Shown piece by piece: positions 33,601-47,700 of a stretch of 64,000 nt of DNA. Position numbers and translations under genes: made by a program. The notes under the pieces are model-generated. The model did not search any database, had not been told where the DNA came from, and saw nothing but the letters and a program-made list of their open reading frames with translations. The number at the start of each line of letters is the position of its first letter. The first letter of the stretch is position 1. The DNA is from Cololabis saira (lineage: Eukaryota > Chordata > Actinopteri > Beloniformes > Belonidae). The stretch lies in the NCBI RefSeq assembly GCF_033807715.1, contig NC_084609.1, forward strand, positions 33,368,850-33,432,849, read 5' to 3'.

Positions 33601-36600
33601 CCCTGCCAAGCCTCTGGTCCTGGACCAATCCGTTTCATTCGGACCAAATTAAACGGATTGGTTAGAGTTTTTACAGGATTAAAGCTAGGAGGGGGCGGGG
33701 CTTAGAGGAGGTACCACTTTCAAATCTTGCTAGCTCTCCAAAATCATGGATAATACCTTTAATGAAGCATGAAGCATTTAGCTTGGCTCAAGGAGCTGCT
33801 TGGAGTTGTGCAGGGTTGTGCTTCACTCACCACTCGGCTGATGTACTCGTCGTGTATCGACTCCTCCACAAACAGACGGCCAGCAGCGATGCAGTTCTCC
33901 CCCTTGTTGAAATAGACGGAGCTCATGCCCTGCAGAGCGACACACACAGTCACACACATGCACGGAACAACAGTCGTGGGATTTGGTCTGTGTGGCAGTT
34001 TCCACAATTAAGTTCCGTAATGGAATCCAGAGTTAAGATCAAATTAAGTTTGGAAAACAGGAGACAAGTTATGCAAAGCTCTGAAACCCGATGAACCGAT
34101 GTTGAACAACAAACAGCATTGTTGCTCAAGTGATAATAATTACTCTCATTTTCGGCTTTGACATGCGTTGCAATTCCTCTACCGTGTTTCGTCCAAGGGA
34201 CTTAAACAAACCTGGACATACATCAAACCTCCGACTGGGATGCTGCGCTGCCTGATGGGAGCTGACCTGCTTCTGATTGTATTTGCAAAGGACAGCTTCC
34301 AATGCAAGAAAATGTCTTATGGTCAATTTTAGTGCTGTCAGGCGATTAAAAAATGTATCCAATTAATTACAGGATTTATAATTACTTAATCTAATTAATC
34401 TCATATCTGCTAAAGATCCCCAAATAAAGAATTCAAATTCTAGGACATTGCAAAATTGCAGTGCATTACTAATCAATTGAATACACTAAGAAGAGAAGAT
34501 TTGAAATCCACATTTTTATTGGTGAAGTGGGTTTCATAAATGAAATTCAAAAGAAACGAACAATAACTCACTAAAATGAGGATAAAAAACGAGCTAAAAT
34601 GAGCATTTGCCTGTGGGCCGCTCCCTCACCATGCGAACAGCCTTGTCCATGTCACAGTCGCTGAAGATGATGAGCGGGGACTTCCCTCCCAGCTCCAGAG
34701 ACACTTTCTTCAGGTTACTGAGCGCACAGCTGCATGTGAAAACCCCAGAGAGAGAGAGATAAACGATATGTGACAGTTACTGAACCTCCAGTACCGGCCG
34801 GTGCCGGCTCCAACGGGTGATCACCTCTTCATGATCAGCTTGCCGACGGGAGTGGAGCCCGTGAAGCCCAGCTTGCGGATGTCTGGGTGGTCAGACAGCC
34901 GCTGTCCCACCATCCCACCTGCAGGACATGCAGAAGGTCAGTTACTGAGTAAAACTGTCAAATGAAAGAAAAGCTCAGGAAAAATGTTGTTTTTGTTTCT
35001 CAAAAGAATATATTCAAATTATATTCTTTTCAGAAACAAAAACAAAATTTTTCCTGAGCAGGAAATAAAGCTCCAAATTAATAATATTGAAATCCAACAA
35101 GTTTCATGTGTAAAATTTCTTGGTGTACTAGTGGATGAAAGATTGACCTGGGGAAAACATATAGAGTATGTATGGAAAAAAATTATGAAGTCCTATGATA
35201 TTATTAGAAGTAGTAGTTTCTTTCTTAGTTAATCAGTCCTGTCTCATGATATTATATTATAGTCTAATTTATCCATACTTGACGTATTGCAACATTGTTT
35301 GGGGCGCTTCTTATTCTTCGTACCTTAATCAATTATTTTTAATTCAGAAAAGATTTTTGAGAATGATTTCATATTCTACTCATCAAGCACCTTCTGCACC
35401 CTTATTTAGCAAATTTAAATTATTATCAATTTTTTCTGTTAATATGTTTCAAACATGCCTGTTTATGTTTAAGTTCATTCATTCCAAACAAGACATTCCA
35501 GGCACTTTTCATAATGTTTTTCTGTTATCATCAGATATTCACTCTTATTCAGTTAGCGGTGGAAGAACTTTCATTTACCTCTTTGTCTTTTACCTCCAGT
35601 CACAAATCCTTGATCAAATGTCATGGCCCTCAACTCTGGAACTCTTTAGATCGGTCTCTTAAGTTTGCATCATCCATAAAAATGTTCAGGACCAGCTTGG
35701 TGGGGAATCTCTTATCTAGGCTAAATTAATAGGCTATTCTAATTTAAATGAAATTGCCATTTTATGGATATTTTTGTTTGTGTTTATTGTGTTTTTTTTG
35801 TTTATTTTACCTTTTCTTTTTTCCTTTCTTTTCTTTTTCTATTGATTGATTTGTTTTTTTGATTTTGTATTGAGGGGGAGGATTTTTTATAAGCCCTTCG
35901 GGCTTCTTTTCCTCTCCTGCACAATTATTTGTCCTTGTATTGTTAATATAATTACTGTTTAATCATTGTGCATATGAATAAAAAAAAAAAAAAAGAAAAG
36001 AAAGAGGAGGACAGTTGGAGCATTTCCAAAAACTCATAAGGGAAACACGTCGTACCTCTCTTCCTTACACCCAAGATAAAAAGTAAACAGCTCCAACCAA
36101 CAACCAGAAGGCAGTTAAACAGAAAGGAGGGCGGTTTCCATGACTGCGTGGGTTATGTATCATGTTTCTTACCGGAGCCTGGCAGAATATTGACGACGCC
36201 CTTTGGGATGCCGGCTTTCACTGACAGCTCTGCAAACTTCAGGGCGGTCAGCGGCGTCACCTGTGGACACAAGAAGCAGCCGTCACGACTCAGAACAACT
36301 ACCAATACGTGAAGCTGGAGAGAATAACCCACAAAACAGTAAAGCTGAAATGAGAGAAATAAAGAAAGTACTTTGCATTATTTTGTTCAAAGCAAGAAAT
36401 AATGCACTGCCTGAAAACATTCAAAAATGTTTCAAGATAAAGAAGGAAAATATCATTTAAGAGGAAAACTAAGTATTGGACAACCTTGTGTACGTACTGC
36501 TCTTAAAAACCATGTGCATATCAGTCTGTGGGGGAACTTTGTGGAATGATCTTGATGAAGAAATCAAACGAAGCACTAACTCTATACAGTTTAAAAACTC

Positions 36601-39600
36601 TCCTCTAAAGAACTCAATTTACCTTCTGTGTGTATTTATTTTATTATGATTCTGTTCCTTATGTGATACATCATATATGATACAAATGTAACTCCCTGCA
36701 TTCATGGCTGCTCATGGATCATCAAAGAAGTGACTGGAAATTAAAGTTTTTGAGTTTAGGATATTTTAGGAGGCTAGTTTAATTATGTCTTGATCTTTGT
36801 TTATTAATTGTTTGTGATGTATTTATTTATTTTTGTTATTATTTCGTTTTTTCTTTTTTTCCTTAATTTATTTTATTTAAATTTTTGTATTTTCTATGGC
36901 AGATGATATGATATTGTGAGGAAGGGACAGGACTAAATCAGCGTTCTGCTTCCTCATGTTCCCTCTCCAACACATTATTTTGCTGTTGTTCTTTATTTCT
37001 GGATGAAACTGTTAAATTGTTTTACTTTTTTGATATTTTGACGCTTTTAATTTGATGGTGATTTGTTGTTGTTCGAGATAAAGCCAACAATAAACAATAA
37101 ACAATTTATTTCATTTACTTACAAGTGCTCATATCCAGTTACTCTTCCACTAAAACTAGTAAATCTCCATATTGTGAAAAATCTTAGAAGAATTAACTTT
37201 TTAAAACCTGGTGCACCTTTGTTTCTTGTTGCTTTGAGCCCCCGATAAAACATGAAGTCTCATGACGTAAGTACGGTGGCCGAGACCCGGCATTGCTGAA
37301 AATTAAAGAAACGCTGCAAATATAAAGAAACGCCGCTGCAAATAAAAGAAACGCTGCACATATAAAGAAACGGCACTGCAAATAAAAAAAACTACCCAAA
37401 TAAAAAAGCCACAAGGGAAGTGAATTACCGGGGACTATTTTTGCTGATGCACCGGTGTTTTTTACGTGAGAGGAGAAGAACAACGAACGAGAAAATAAGT
37501 GAAAAGGTTAGTGTTCAACGTCACTACGTGTAATTTTTAATGTGCAACACCGGTGCATCGGCAAAAATAGTCCCCGGTAATTCATTTCCGTTGTGGCTTT
37601 TTTATTTGCGTCGTTTTTTTATTTTATTTGCAGCGGTTAGTTTATTTGCAGCAGCGTTTGTTTCTGTTTGCAGCGTTACTTTTATTTTCAGCAATGGCGG
37701 GTCTCGGCCACCGTACGTTAGACAGCAGAACATGTGATGTGTGTACAGCAGGTGTGTGTATAGCAGGTGTGTGTGCAGCAGGTGTGTGTACAGCAGGTGT
37801 GTGCAGCAGGTGTGTGTAGAGCAGGTGTGTGTAGAGCAGGTGTGTGTACAGCAGGTGTGTGTAGAGCAGGTGTGTAGAGCAGGTGTGTGTGCAGCAGGTG
37901 TGTGTGCAGCAGGTGTGTACAGCAGGTGTGTGTGCAGCAGGTGTGTGTGCAGCAGGTGTGTGTACAGCAGGTGTGTGTACAGCAGGTGTGTGTACAGCAG
38001 GTGTGTGTGCAGCAGGTGTGTGTACAGCAGGTGTGTGTACAGCAGGTGTGTGTGCAGCAGGTGTGTGTACAGCAGGTGTGTGTGTGCAGCAGGTGTGTGT
38101 ACAGCAGGTGTGTGTACAGCAGGTGTGTGTGCAGCAGGTGTGTGTACAGCAGGTGTGTGTACAGCAGGTGTGTGTGCAGCAGGTGTGTGTACAGCAGGTG
38201 TGTGTACAGCAGGTGTGTGTACAGCAGGTGTGTGTACAGCAGGTGTGTGTGCAGCAGGTGTGTGTACAGCAGGTGTGTGTACAGCAGGTGTGTGTACAGC
38301 AGGTGTGTGTGCAGCAGGTGTGTGTGCAGCAGGTGTGTGTACAGCAGGTGTGTGTACAGCAGGTGTGTGTACAGCAGGTGTGTGTACAGCAGGTGTGTGT
38401 GCAGCAGGTGTGTGTGCAGCAGGTGTGTGTGTGCAGCAGGTGTGTGTACAGCAGGTGTGTGTACAGCAGGTGTGTGTGCAGCAGGTGTGTGTACAGCAGG
38501 TGTGTGTGCAGCAGGTGTGTGTACAGCAGGTGTGTGTGCAGCAGGTGTGTGTGCAGCAGGTGTGTGTGCAGCAGGTGTGTGTGCATCAGGTGTGTGTACA
38601 GCAGGTGTGTGTGCAGCAGGTGTGTGTGCAGCAGGTGTGTGTGCAGCAGGTGTTTGTGCAGCAGGTGTGTGTGCAGCTGGTGTGTGTGCAGCTGGTGTGT
38701 GTGCAGCTGGTGTGTGTGCAGCAGGTGTGTGTGCAGCTGGTGTGTGTGCAGCTGGTGTGTGTGCAGCAGGTGTGTGTACAGCAGGTGTGTGTACAGCAGG
38801 TGTGTGTGCAGCAGGTGTGTGTGCAGCAGGTGTGTGTGCAGCAGGTGTGTGTGCAGCAGGTGTGTGTGCAGCAGGTGTGTGTGCAGCAGGTGTGTGTACA
38901 GCAGGTGTGTGTGCAGCAGGTGTGTGTGCAGCAGGTGTGTGTCCTGCAGGAGTGAGCAGGTTTTCTTCACTCACCTGAGCAGGTTTCAGCACCAGCGTGT
39001 TTCCGGCTGCCAGGCAGGCGGCACTTTTCCACGCCAGCATCATGAGCGGGTAGTTCCACGGAATAACTATGGCACAAACCCTGTCAAACACAAACACAGT
39101 CACATTTTTGATTGTATTCTTCATTTCATTTGTTAAAAGAAAAACAAAACAGTTCAATAAAATTACAACTCTTGTCATCATCTCTTTACTTGAATGAAAG
39201 GGAACATTCCAAGAAAAAAATATGACAATTGCTGCATCCGAAATTCCAAACTTCCACCTTAATGAGTAGCAAAAACAGTATGTGAGATTTTTTAGTGCGT
39301 CCAAAACATTAGTACGTACACAATAGTATGTACTATCCATACTCATTCTGGAGAAATGTATTAGTGTGTATTGATGGACACTAGCTAAGCAGAAACTTCC
39401 CACAATGCAATGCAGCGGTGTTTGGTTGCTAAGTGCTGCGTAGATATGTCATAAGCATAATATTAAGTATAATAATATTATGATATAATATTAATATTAT
39501 TATATTGGTATATAATAATATTATATAATGTCATCTTGTTTGGGCCAGAATAAACGGGAAAGAGCGGAGCGGTGCTGCTACTGCTGCTGTTACCATGGTA

Positions 39601-42600
39601 ACAGCTGCTACTGCTGCTGTGACAGGAGGTGTTACCATGGTTACCATTGTTACCAATGGCAGGAAGTGCCGTGTGGCTCTGAGTAGTACGTCCAAATTAA
39701 TGCATACTACTGATATTTACTCAAAAATGTGCCGAACTTAAGTATACTTTTTGAGTAGATACTGTTTAGTATGGCATTTCGGACGCACCGAATGATGCTA
39801 AACAGAGAGAGGGGAAAAAAGAAAACCCACCTAACTTAACAATTATCTTAAAAATGTAGTTGCTGAACAGAAATGAACAGACGTGAAGGAAGAGAAAGTT
39901 CCGGCATTAACAGCTCACCCCAGAGGCTCCTTCCTGGTGAAGGTCAGGTTCCGGTTGGGTCTGGCTTGGTTGATGGGGATCGTCTTGCCCTGGAGAAAGC
40001 AACACATCACAGATTTGACTTTTTAGAGTTTGAGACGAAAGCTGGCAAAGCTTTTTTGTGTGAAAGTAAACATGATCCTACCTGGATCTTATCACACCAA
40101 CCAGCAAAGTAGCGGAATGTCTGGATGGACATCCCAACGTGTGTTTTGAGGGCCAGTGTGTACACGGCTCCCGAGTCGATGGCCTCAATGGTTGCCAGCT
40201 CCTCCTGATGCTCCTCCATCAGGTCTGCAAGTCTGCAGGGAGGCGTTCAGGAGAAGAAGAGCGTCAGGGTGGTCTGCACCAGAGGGCTGCATGGGGATTG
40301 GCTCCCGCCGAGTCCCGCGGGACCCAACACAAATTTTGCGGGAGCGGGCGGTTTGAACTTTGCTGCAGGCGGAACGGGCGGCTAAAAAAAACACTGCGGG
40401 ATCGGGATGTAGCCTAGCGACAAGATGGAAATCAATGACGTGGAAAAGAACCTCAAACAAGGTCTTTACAAAACAGTGACTGCGTTTCCATGCATCAATA
40501 ACCCTTTTAAAACCCGAATATTGGCAATAACCCGAATTTTCACGGCCATGTAAACACCAATAACCCCTTGCTCATATTCAGGTTTTTAAAACCCCAATAT
40601 GAGCCCTGGGTTACTCCTTTTAAAACCTGAATATTGGGTCATGTAAACACCAAACGGAATATCCCCATCAAACGGAACAGGAAGTTGTTTTCTGCACATG
40701 CTCTGTTCACAAGGAATCCTGGTCTTTTGAGTCCAGGAAGTTCTTCTAAACACGGAGAAACCAAGACCAGGAGGAGACTAATCACTTCATAAATGTAATG
40801 AAGGATATGAACATTTCTGCATTTGTAGACGGTAGAAAGTACCGGGATAGAAGATTTACAAGAAGGTGAGAGAAAAGTTGCGTGAAGCAGCATTTGTTTT
40901 GAATTTGGATACAGGAAGAAGAAGCGGAAATGACGGGAATTATGTCATCACGTTCTCCGTGCGTCGCTGGTTTGATCCAGATATCCCAAATGATTAATTA
41001 CCATGTAAACGGAATATTCCCAATGTTTCAGTAACTGGAATATTAGCAACAACCCAAATTTTGACTGCATGTAAACGTAGTCAAAGACAAAGCAAGTCAG
41101 ATATTTGGTGAAACTGCGTTTAGTGTCTGTGGAGCAGACGAGGGATTGGAACCTCAGTCGGTCAGCAGCATTCTCTTCCTCCACAGCAATCTAAAAGTGA
41201 TTCATTTGTTAAATTAATTAGTTTCGTTCGTTAACTTTGTTTATTTTATGTTATTTATTAGTGTTATTTGAGCCACTCACAGCTACTCTAGTTGCTATAG
41301 CCTCAATCATAATTGATGCTGCGCGAAAGGACGAAAAAGCTTGTGCGATGACAATGATGGATTTACATCTAACTTTCAGTCAGGTGACCTATGAACTGTC
41401 AATTATCCATCAAACTCCACAATGATCATGTTAACATTAAATCAGATAGATTTGTCTGGACATTTCTCCTGTGGGACGGGAGAAGATACAAAATCAATTA
41501 TTGTGCAGGCATGGATTGTCAGAGTTTTGCGGGAGCGGGCGGGAGTGGAACACACACGTTGCGGGTGGTAATGGTCAGAAATTCAGCGGGAGCGGGATGA
41601 AGAAAACAGTCCCGGGTACTCACCTGTACAACAGGCTTCCTCTGTCTCGGGGGTTCATCTTGCCCCAAGGTCCAACCTCAAAAGCTTCTTTGGCTGCAGC
41701 CACAGCTCGGTCCACATCTCCCACAGAGGCGTAGGACACGTTACAGATCACCTGGGGGGAGAAGGTTTGGATGATCAGAATGTGTCTGCATGGTTCCGGG
41801 TTGGGGTCGGGGGGTCGGGGGGCGTCTGTGGTCCAGGAACTTACAGAACCATCAGTAGGACAGATGGTCTCGTAGGTTTTGCCGTCTTCTGCGTCCTCAA
41901 ACTTGCCATCAATGAAACACTGGTGAGGCATGTTCAATGTCATGTTGTTCACGTCTTTAGTCACCTGGATAAAGACAACAGATCTAAACAATCCCACCAG
42001 AATTAAACAATCCAACATGGTCAACTTTGCAGCGAGTGACCAGACTGACGTAGTCGATGACCAGCTCCTCCTCCTGGTCCTCTCCTCGGAGCTTGCGCAC
42101 AAACATCTGGATGAAGTCCTGGTAGGTGGTGGCCATGTACACGTCCTCGTTCTGCAGCTGGACGCCGCCGCACTTCATCTTCACCTCCTCCACCAGCCTG
42201 CAGACGGAGGAACGGTCAGCAGAGCCATTTAGCTCGGCATCGCAGACACTTCCTGAGAACTGCCTTCTCTAAAGTATCTTTATATCCGAGTATCCAAATG
42301 TAGGACGGGTCTTCTGGTACCAGGAACCGTTACTATGGAAACAACTTCTGGGTCATCTGGGTTAAGGAGGCTGACACCACCTCCACCTTTAAAACTAAAC
42401 TTAAAACCTTTCTGTTTAGTAAACCTCTAGTTAGTGTTAGTAAACCTCTAGTTAATGTTAGTAAACCTCTAGTTAGTGTTAGTAAACCTCTAGTTAGTGT
42501 TTAGTAAACCTGTAGTTATTGTTTAGTAAACCTCTAGTTAGTGTTCAGTAAAACTCTAGTTAGTGTTTAGTAAACCTCTAGTTAGTGTTAGTAAACTTCT

Positions 42601-44739
42601 AGTTAGTGTTTAGTAAACCTCTAGTTAATGTTAGTAAACCTCTAGTTAGTGTTAGTAAAACTCTAGTTAGTGTTAGTAAACCTCTAGTTAGTGTTGGTAA
42701 ACCTATAGTTAGTGTTAGTAAACCTCTAGTTAGTGTTTACCTCTAGTTAGTGTTCAGTAAAACTCTAGTTATTGTTTAGTAAACCTCTAGTTAATGTTAG
42801 TAAACCTCTAGTTAGTGTTAGTAAACCTCTAGTTAATGTTAGTAAACCTCTAGTTAGTGTTAGTAAAACTCTAGTTAGTGTTAGTAAAACTCTAGTTAGT
42901 GTTAGTAAACCTCTAGTTAGTGTCTAGTAAAACTCTAGTTAGTGTTAGTAAAACTCTAGTTAGTGTTTAGTAAACCTCTAGTTAGTGTTAGTAAACCTCT
43001 AGTTAGTGTTTAGTAAACCTCTAGTTAGTGTTAGTAAACCTCTAGTTAGTGTTCAGTAAACCTCTAGTTAGTGTTTAGTAAACCTCTAGTTAGTGTTTAG
43101 TAAACCTCTAGTTAGTGTTAGTAAACCTCTAGTTAGTGTTCAGTAAACCTCTAGTTAGTGTTCAGTAAACCTCTAGTTAGTGTTTAGTAAACCTCTAGTT
43201 AGTGTTTAGTAAACCTCTAGTTAATGTTAGTAAACCTCTAGTTAATGTTAGTAAACCTCTAGTTAGTGTTAGTAAACCTCTAGTTAGTGTTAGTAAAACT
43301 CTAGTTAGTGTTAGTAAACCTCTAGTTAGTGTTAGTAAACCTCTAGTTAGTGTTAGTAAACCTCTAGTTAGTGCTAGTAAACCTCTAGTTAGTGTTAGTA
43401 AAACTCTAGTTAGTGTTAGTAAACCTCTAGTTAGTGTTAGTAAAACTCTAGTTAGTATTTAGTAAACCTCTAGTTAGTGCTAGTAAACCTCTAGTTAGTG
43501 TTAGTAAAACTCTAGTTAGTGCTAGTAAACCTCTAGTTAGTGTTAGTAAACTTTAGTGTGTTAGAGTCAGTAGTCATAGTTGCAGTTATAGAACAAGACT
43601 ATAATAGTTAGTCTCAAATATAGCTTGGTGGTAGATATGCTGCTATAGGCCTATGCTGCAGGGGGGCACCAACATAATCCACTGGGCGGTGCCTCTCAAC
43701 CTTTTTCTCTTCTCCTCTTCCATTTTTTAATTATTATAAGTATCTCATAGCCATCATTTGTGTCCATCGTTCTTATAGTTTGTTGTGCTGGTCTGCCCCT
43801 CCCCGCTTTTTCTCTTTTGTTTGTTTGTTTGCAGGCCGGAGCTTCAGGGGCTGCGTGCTGACCTGCAGTCCCCCCTTCTGGTCATCCCACAGCTGCTTCC
43901 ACCTGTCTGTTTGGATGTCTGCTGTGTGTTTGCTGACATCCCCCCGCGACCACCCCAGTCTGGCCTCCGGCAGGAGGGCCCCCCCATTATGGTCCAGGTC
44001 CTGGTCCAGGTTTTTCTTGCCACTGTTTGGCTTAAGGTTTTTCTCCCACTAGGGGAGTTTTTACCTGCCATTGTTTATATAATAATTACTCGGGGGTTTA
44101 TGTTCTGGTCTCTGGAAAGATCCTAGAGACAACTTCTGTTTATAATAGACGCTATATAAATAAAATTGAATTGAACTTTCTCCTGGGATTAGTTTTGGTG
44201 TTTAGCTACGTCACAGCTGTCTGTGACTGCTCCTTTACACAGGTATGGAGTCGGATAAATATATATATTATACTATTACCATACAATAAATTCAGTTATT
44301 TTTGTGGAGGTAGGATTTATTTGCACCTGGACTCTGATGTATACTTTGCTGTCTGTTGTAACCAGCTGCTTGTTTTCTTAATGTATGTTCATCCTCGTGC
44401 ACATCTTAGCCCGAGTTATGAATGGCATTAACTTGCACACTCCTTAAACGTCCGTGTCGGTCCCTAAACCAGGCGTGCTTCTGTCTCACCTTTCTCACCA
44501 TTATTGTGCCATTAGCACTTATATCTTGTACCCTTTGTCCTTTATGAACTATTTCCCAGAATGTAGAATTGTCAGATGATTTTAAGAGTTGCCGTAGCAA
44601 CGGGTGAATGTTTGAGTCTGTCGCAGCTAACATCCTACTGTTCCTGCCTCATGATAAAGTGTAAATGTTTCCTCCTCCATCAAATCCAGTTAGGAGAGCG
44701 ACTGACAGCTCTGCAGCAGCAGCCGTAACTAACTAAGTT

Positions 44740-44770
<31 letters not shown>

Positions 44771-47700
44771 TACTTACATCCTTGGAGTCGAACGTTAAGG
44801 GGACGTTTCTGCAACTGCATATGTGATGTGTTTCAAATCAATATCGTAAAGCCAATTCACTTTATTCATTCATAAATTTTGACTTTTTTCTCGATATCTC
44901 GACTTTTTTCTCAACATTTCGACTTTTATCTCGTCATTTCGACATTTTTTTTCGGCATTTCGACTTTTTTCTCAACATTGTACTTCAACATTAATCTCGA
45001 CATTTCAACGATTTTCTCAAAATTTTGACTTTTTTCTCGACATTTCGACTTTTTTCTCAACATTTCAACTTTTTTCTCGAAGTGCATAATGAAAAAAAAA
45101 TCTTCCTCCTCTAAAATGTTATTTTTATTTTTCTCCTACCTGGCCCTAATACTCCATAAATACAAACGATAAACAAGTGCTGTACATGGACCTTCCTTAG
45201 CGCCGGCAGGTCCAACCCTCACCTAACAACGTCCATGGAGGCGGCGCCGGACTTGAAGAAGTCCGTGGTCTCCTCGATGGCTGGCACGTTGCTGAGGATG
45301 CCCTTCCAGATGTTCTAGGAAAGAAGAAATAAAAGAATGTATGAATGAATAAAGACATACTTCCTTTCATGATCTCATTCGTTGTATCTTAAAAATAGAC
45401 AGAAACGTTTGCTCACCCTGATTTCCTCAGCCATCCTCTTCTCCTCGTCACTGAGCTCCACAGACGAGCTCTCTCCAGAGGAGAAGTACTTGGAAGCCGG
45501 GATCATCTTTCCATCTTCAAACTGCAGGTTCTTCACCAGGAGCTGCCAAGTCAATAGTTACTGCGTTTACATGGGAACTTTAATTCCCTTTTCATTCAGA
45601 ATTAAAATTACATCCTATTTAAAAGGAGTAAAAATTACCATGTAAACACCTAATTCCGAATGAAAATGGCCATTCTGAATTAAACTTAATTCTGAAGTAA
45701 GTGGCTGGTTTATTCTGATTTTAAATCTGAATAGAATAATTCCAGATCATGTATCCACTCATTCCTCCTTAAATTAATCCCGGTCTTTCTTTCTGCTCGT
45801 TCCCTCGCCCGTCTGTCTCCATGACGCTTATATACCACGCTGGGCTGGTTTTCCTAACAAAGTTTCAAGATGCAGCAGCAGTAAACGCTGGTCAAGAGCA
45901 GAGACCATTTATTTAATAAATAGAAATCATTAAAAGAACAGATGGAAACAGGAAACGTCAAAATCATTGACATGATTATTGTCGTGCTGCTGCTTCAAAA
46001 ATAAAATCAAAACAAATCCAAAAAGGATGCTAATAATGTTTTTGCTAATCGAGTAAGTTTGTTTTCTTCGGGTAGAAAATAAATACGTAAAGACGTCCCG
46101 TCCCCCCCCCCATCCAATCAGAACCTTCCCAACCCCCAGACCTGGAGAGGAATTGGAGAAAGCCGATCAGACGTGTTTTCCATGTAAACCTCAATTCAGA
46201 ATTACTATTTCCATGTAAACTCTAAGGAAAATAGTTTCATTCTGAATTATTTAATTCCGAATAATTAATTCCGAATTAAAGAAGATCATGTAACCGTGGC
46301 CAGTGTATGAATAAATCAGGAGCAAAATCCAAGATGAAATGAGTCCTGTTGATCTGCAGAAAGCAGCGACCTGCATGAGCGGCAGCAACTGCCTCCAGAT
46401 TTACTTCCTGGATAGACAGAGTAGAGAGAACGTACCGCCTTCCCGTCGGTTCCGTGGAGGACCAGCCCGTTCTTGGAGATGATTCCGGGCTGGGGGGCTC
46501 CCTGGATCTCCAGGGGCTGCCCGGCCGGGACAGACCCGCCCAGCAGAGACGAGCCGTACAGAGTCACAGACTGGAGAAAGACAGAGAAATGTTTATATTT
46601 TAATTATGCCTTGTATTTTTATTTTATATAATTATATCATTTTTTTATGATTTCTATTACGAGCTTGTTTTCATTTTGTTAATGTGTTTCTTTTCTTTTT
46701 AATGTCCTTGCCCTTGTCTTGTTTTTGGTTGTGTTTTTGCGTTGTGCTGCCAAATGGGGTGTCTGTGTTGTTGTGTATTATGTGGAAAACTTAATAAAGA
46801 CATGTTTCAAGAAAAGTTGTGTGTCCCGGGAAACAGACCTGCCCGTCGATGATGGTCCAGGCCCCGGGGACTTTATCGTGGCCCCGGATCCAGTTGTGGA
46901 TGGTTTCAGCCGGCTGGGCCAAGTTCACCTGGAACACGTGGGAAGAAAACTGTCAAATACTGCTGATGGCTCAGAGTTACTTTAAAGGTGAGGCGCCTGG
47001 AGTTCTGGGTATGAGGAAGAAGTTTAACAGTTGTTACACCCAGTACTGGAGTTGAGGGGGGATGAGGGGGATGAGGGGGATGAGGGGGATGAGGGGGATG
47101 AGGGGGATGAGGGGGATGAGGGGGATGGCATCCCCCCTGAACTAAAAACAGTCCAAATCATCCCCCCTGAAATAAAAACGGTCCAAATCATCCCCCCCTG
47201 AAATAAAAAATGTCCAAATCATCCCCCCCTGAACTAAAAACAGTCCAAATCATCCCCCCTGAAATAAAAACGGTCCAAATCATCCCCCCCGAAATAAAAA
47301 CGGTCCAAATCATCCCCCCCTGAAATAAAAAATGTCCAAATCATCCCCCCCTGAAATAAAAAGGGTCCAAATCATCCCCCCCTGAAATAAAAACGGTCCA
47401 AATCATCCCCCCCTGAAATAAAAACGGTCCAAATCATCCCCCCCTGAAATAAAAACGGTCCAAATCATCCCCCCCTGAAATAAAAACGGTCCAAATCATC
47501 CCCCCTGAACTAAAAACGGTCCAAATCATCCCCCCTGAACTAAAAACAGTCCAAATCATCCCCCCTGAAATAAAAACGGTCCAAATCATCCCCCCCGAAA
47601 TAAAAACGGTCCAAATCATCCCCCCTGAAATAAAAACGGTCTAAATCATCCACCCTGAAATAAAAACGGTCCAAATCATCCCCCCTGAAATAAAAACGGT

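Noticed and set aside
37642..39403. Very long open frames (up to 561 codons) on both strands
   Set aside because: They exist only because the 15-bp minisatellite unit is a multiple of three and lacks stops in several frames. The only real coding part is aldh1l2 exon m (38975-39080).
44406..44633. 75-codon minus-strand frame in an aldh1l2 intron
   Set aside because: It has a protein-like composition but no family I can name. It could be a retroelement scrap; evidence is too weak to call.
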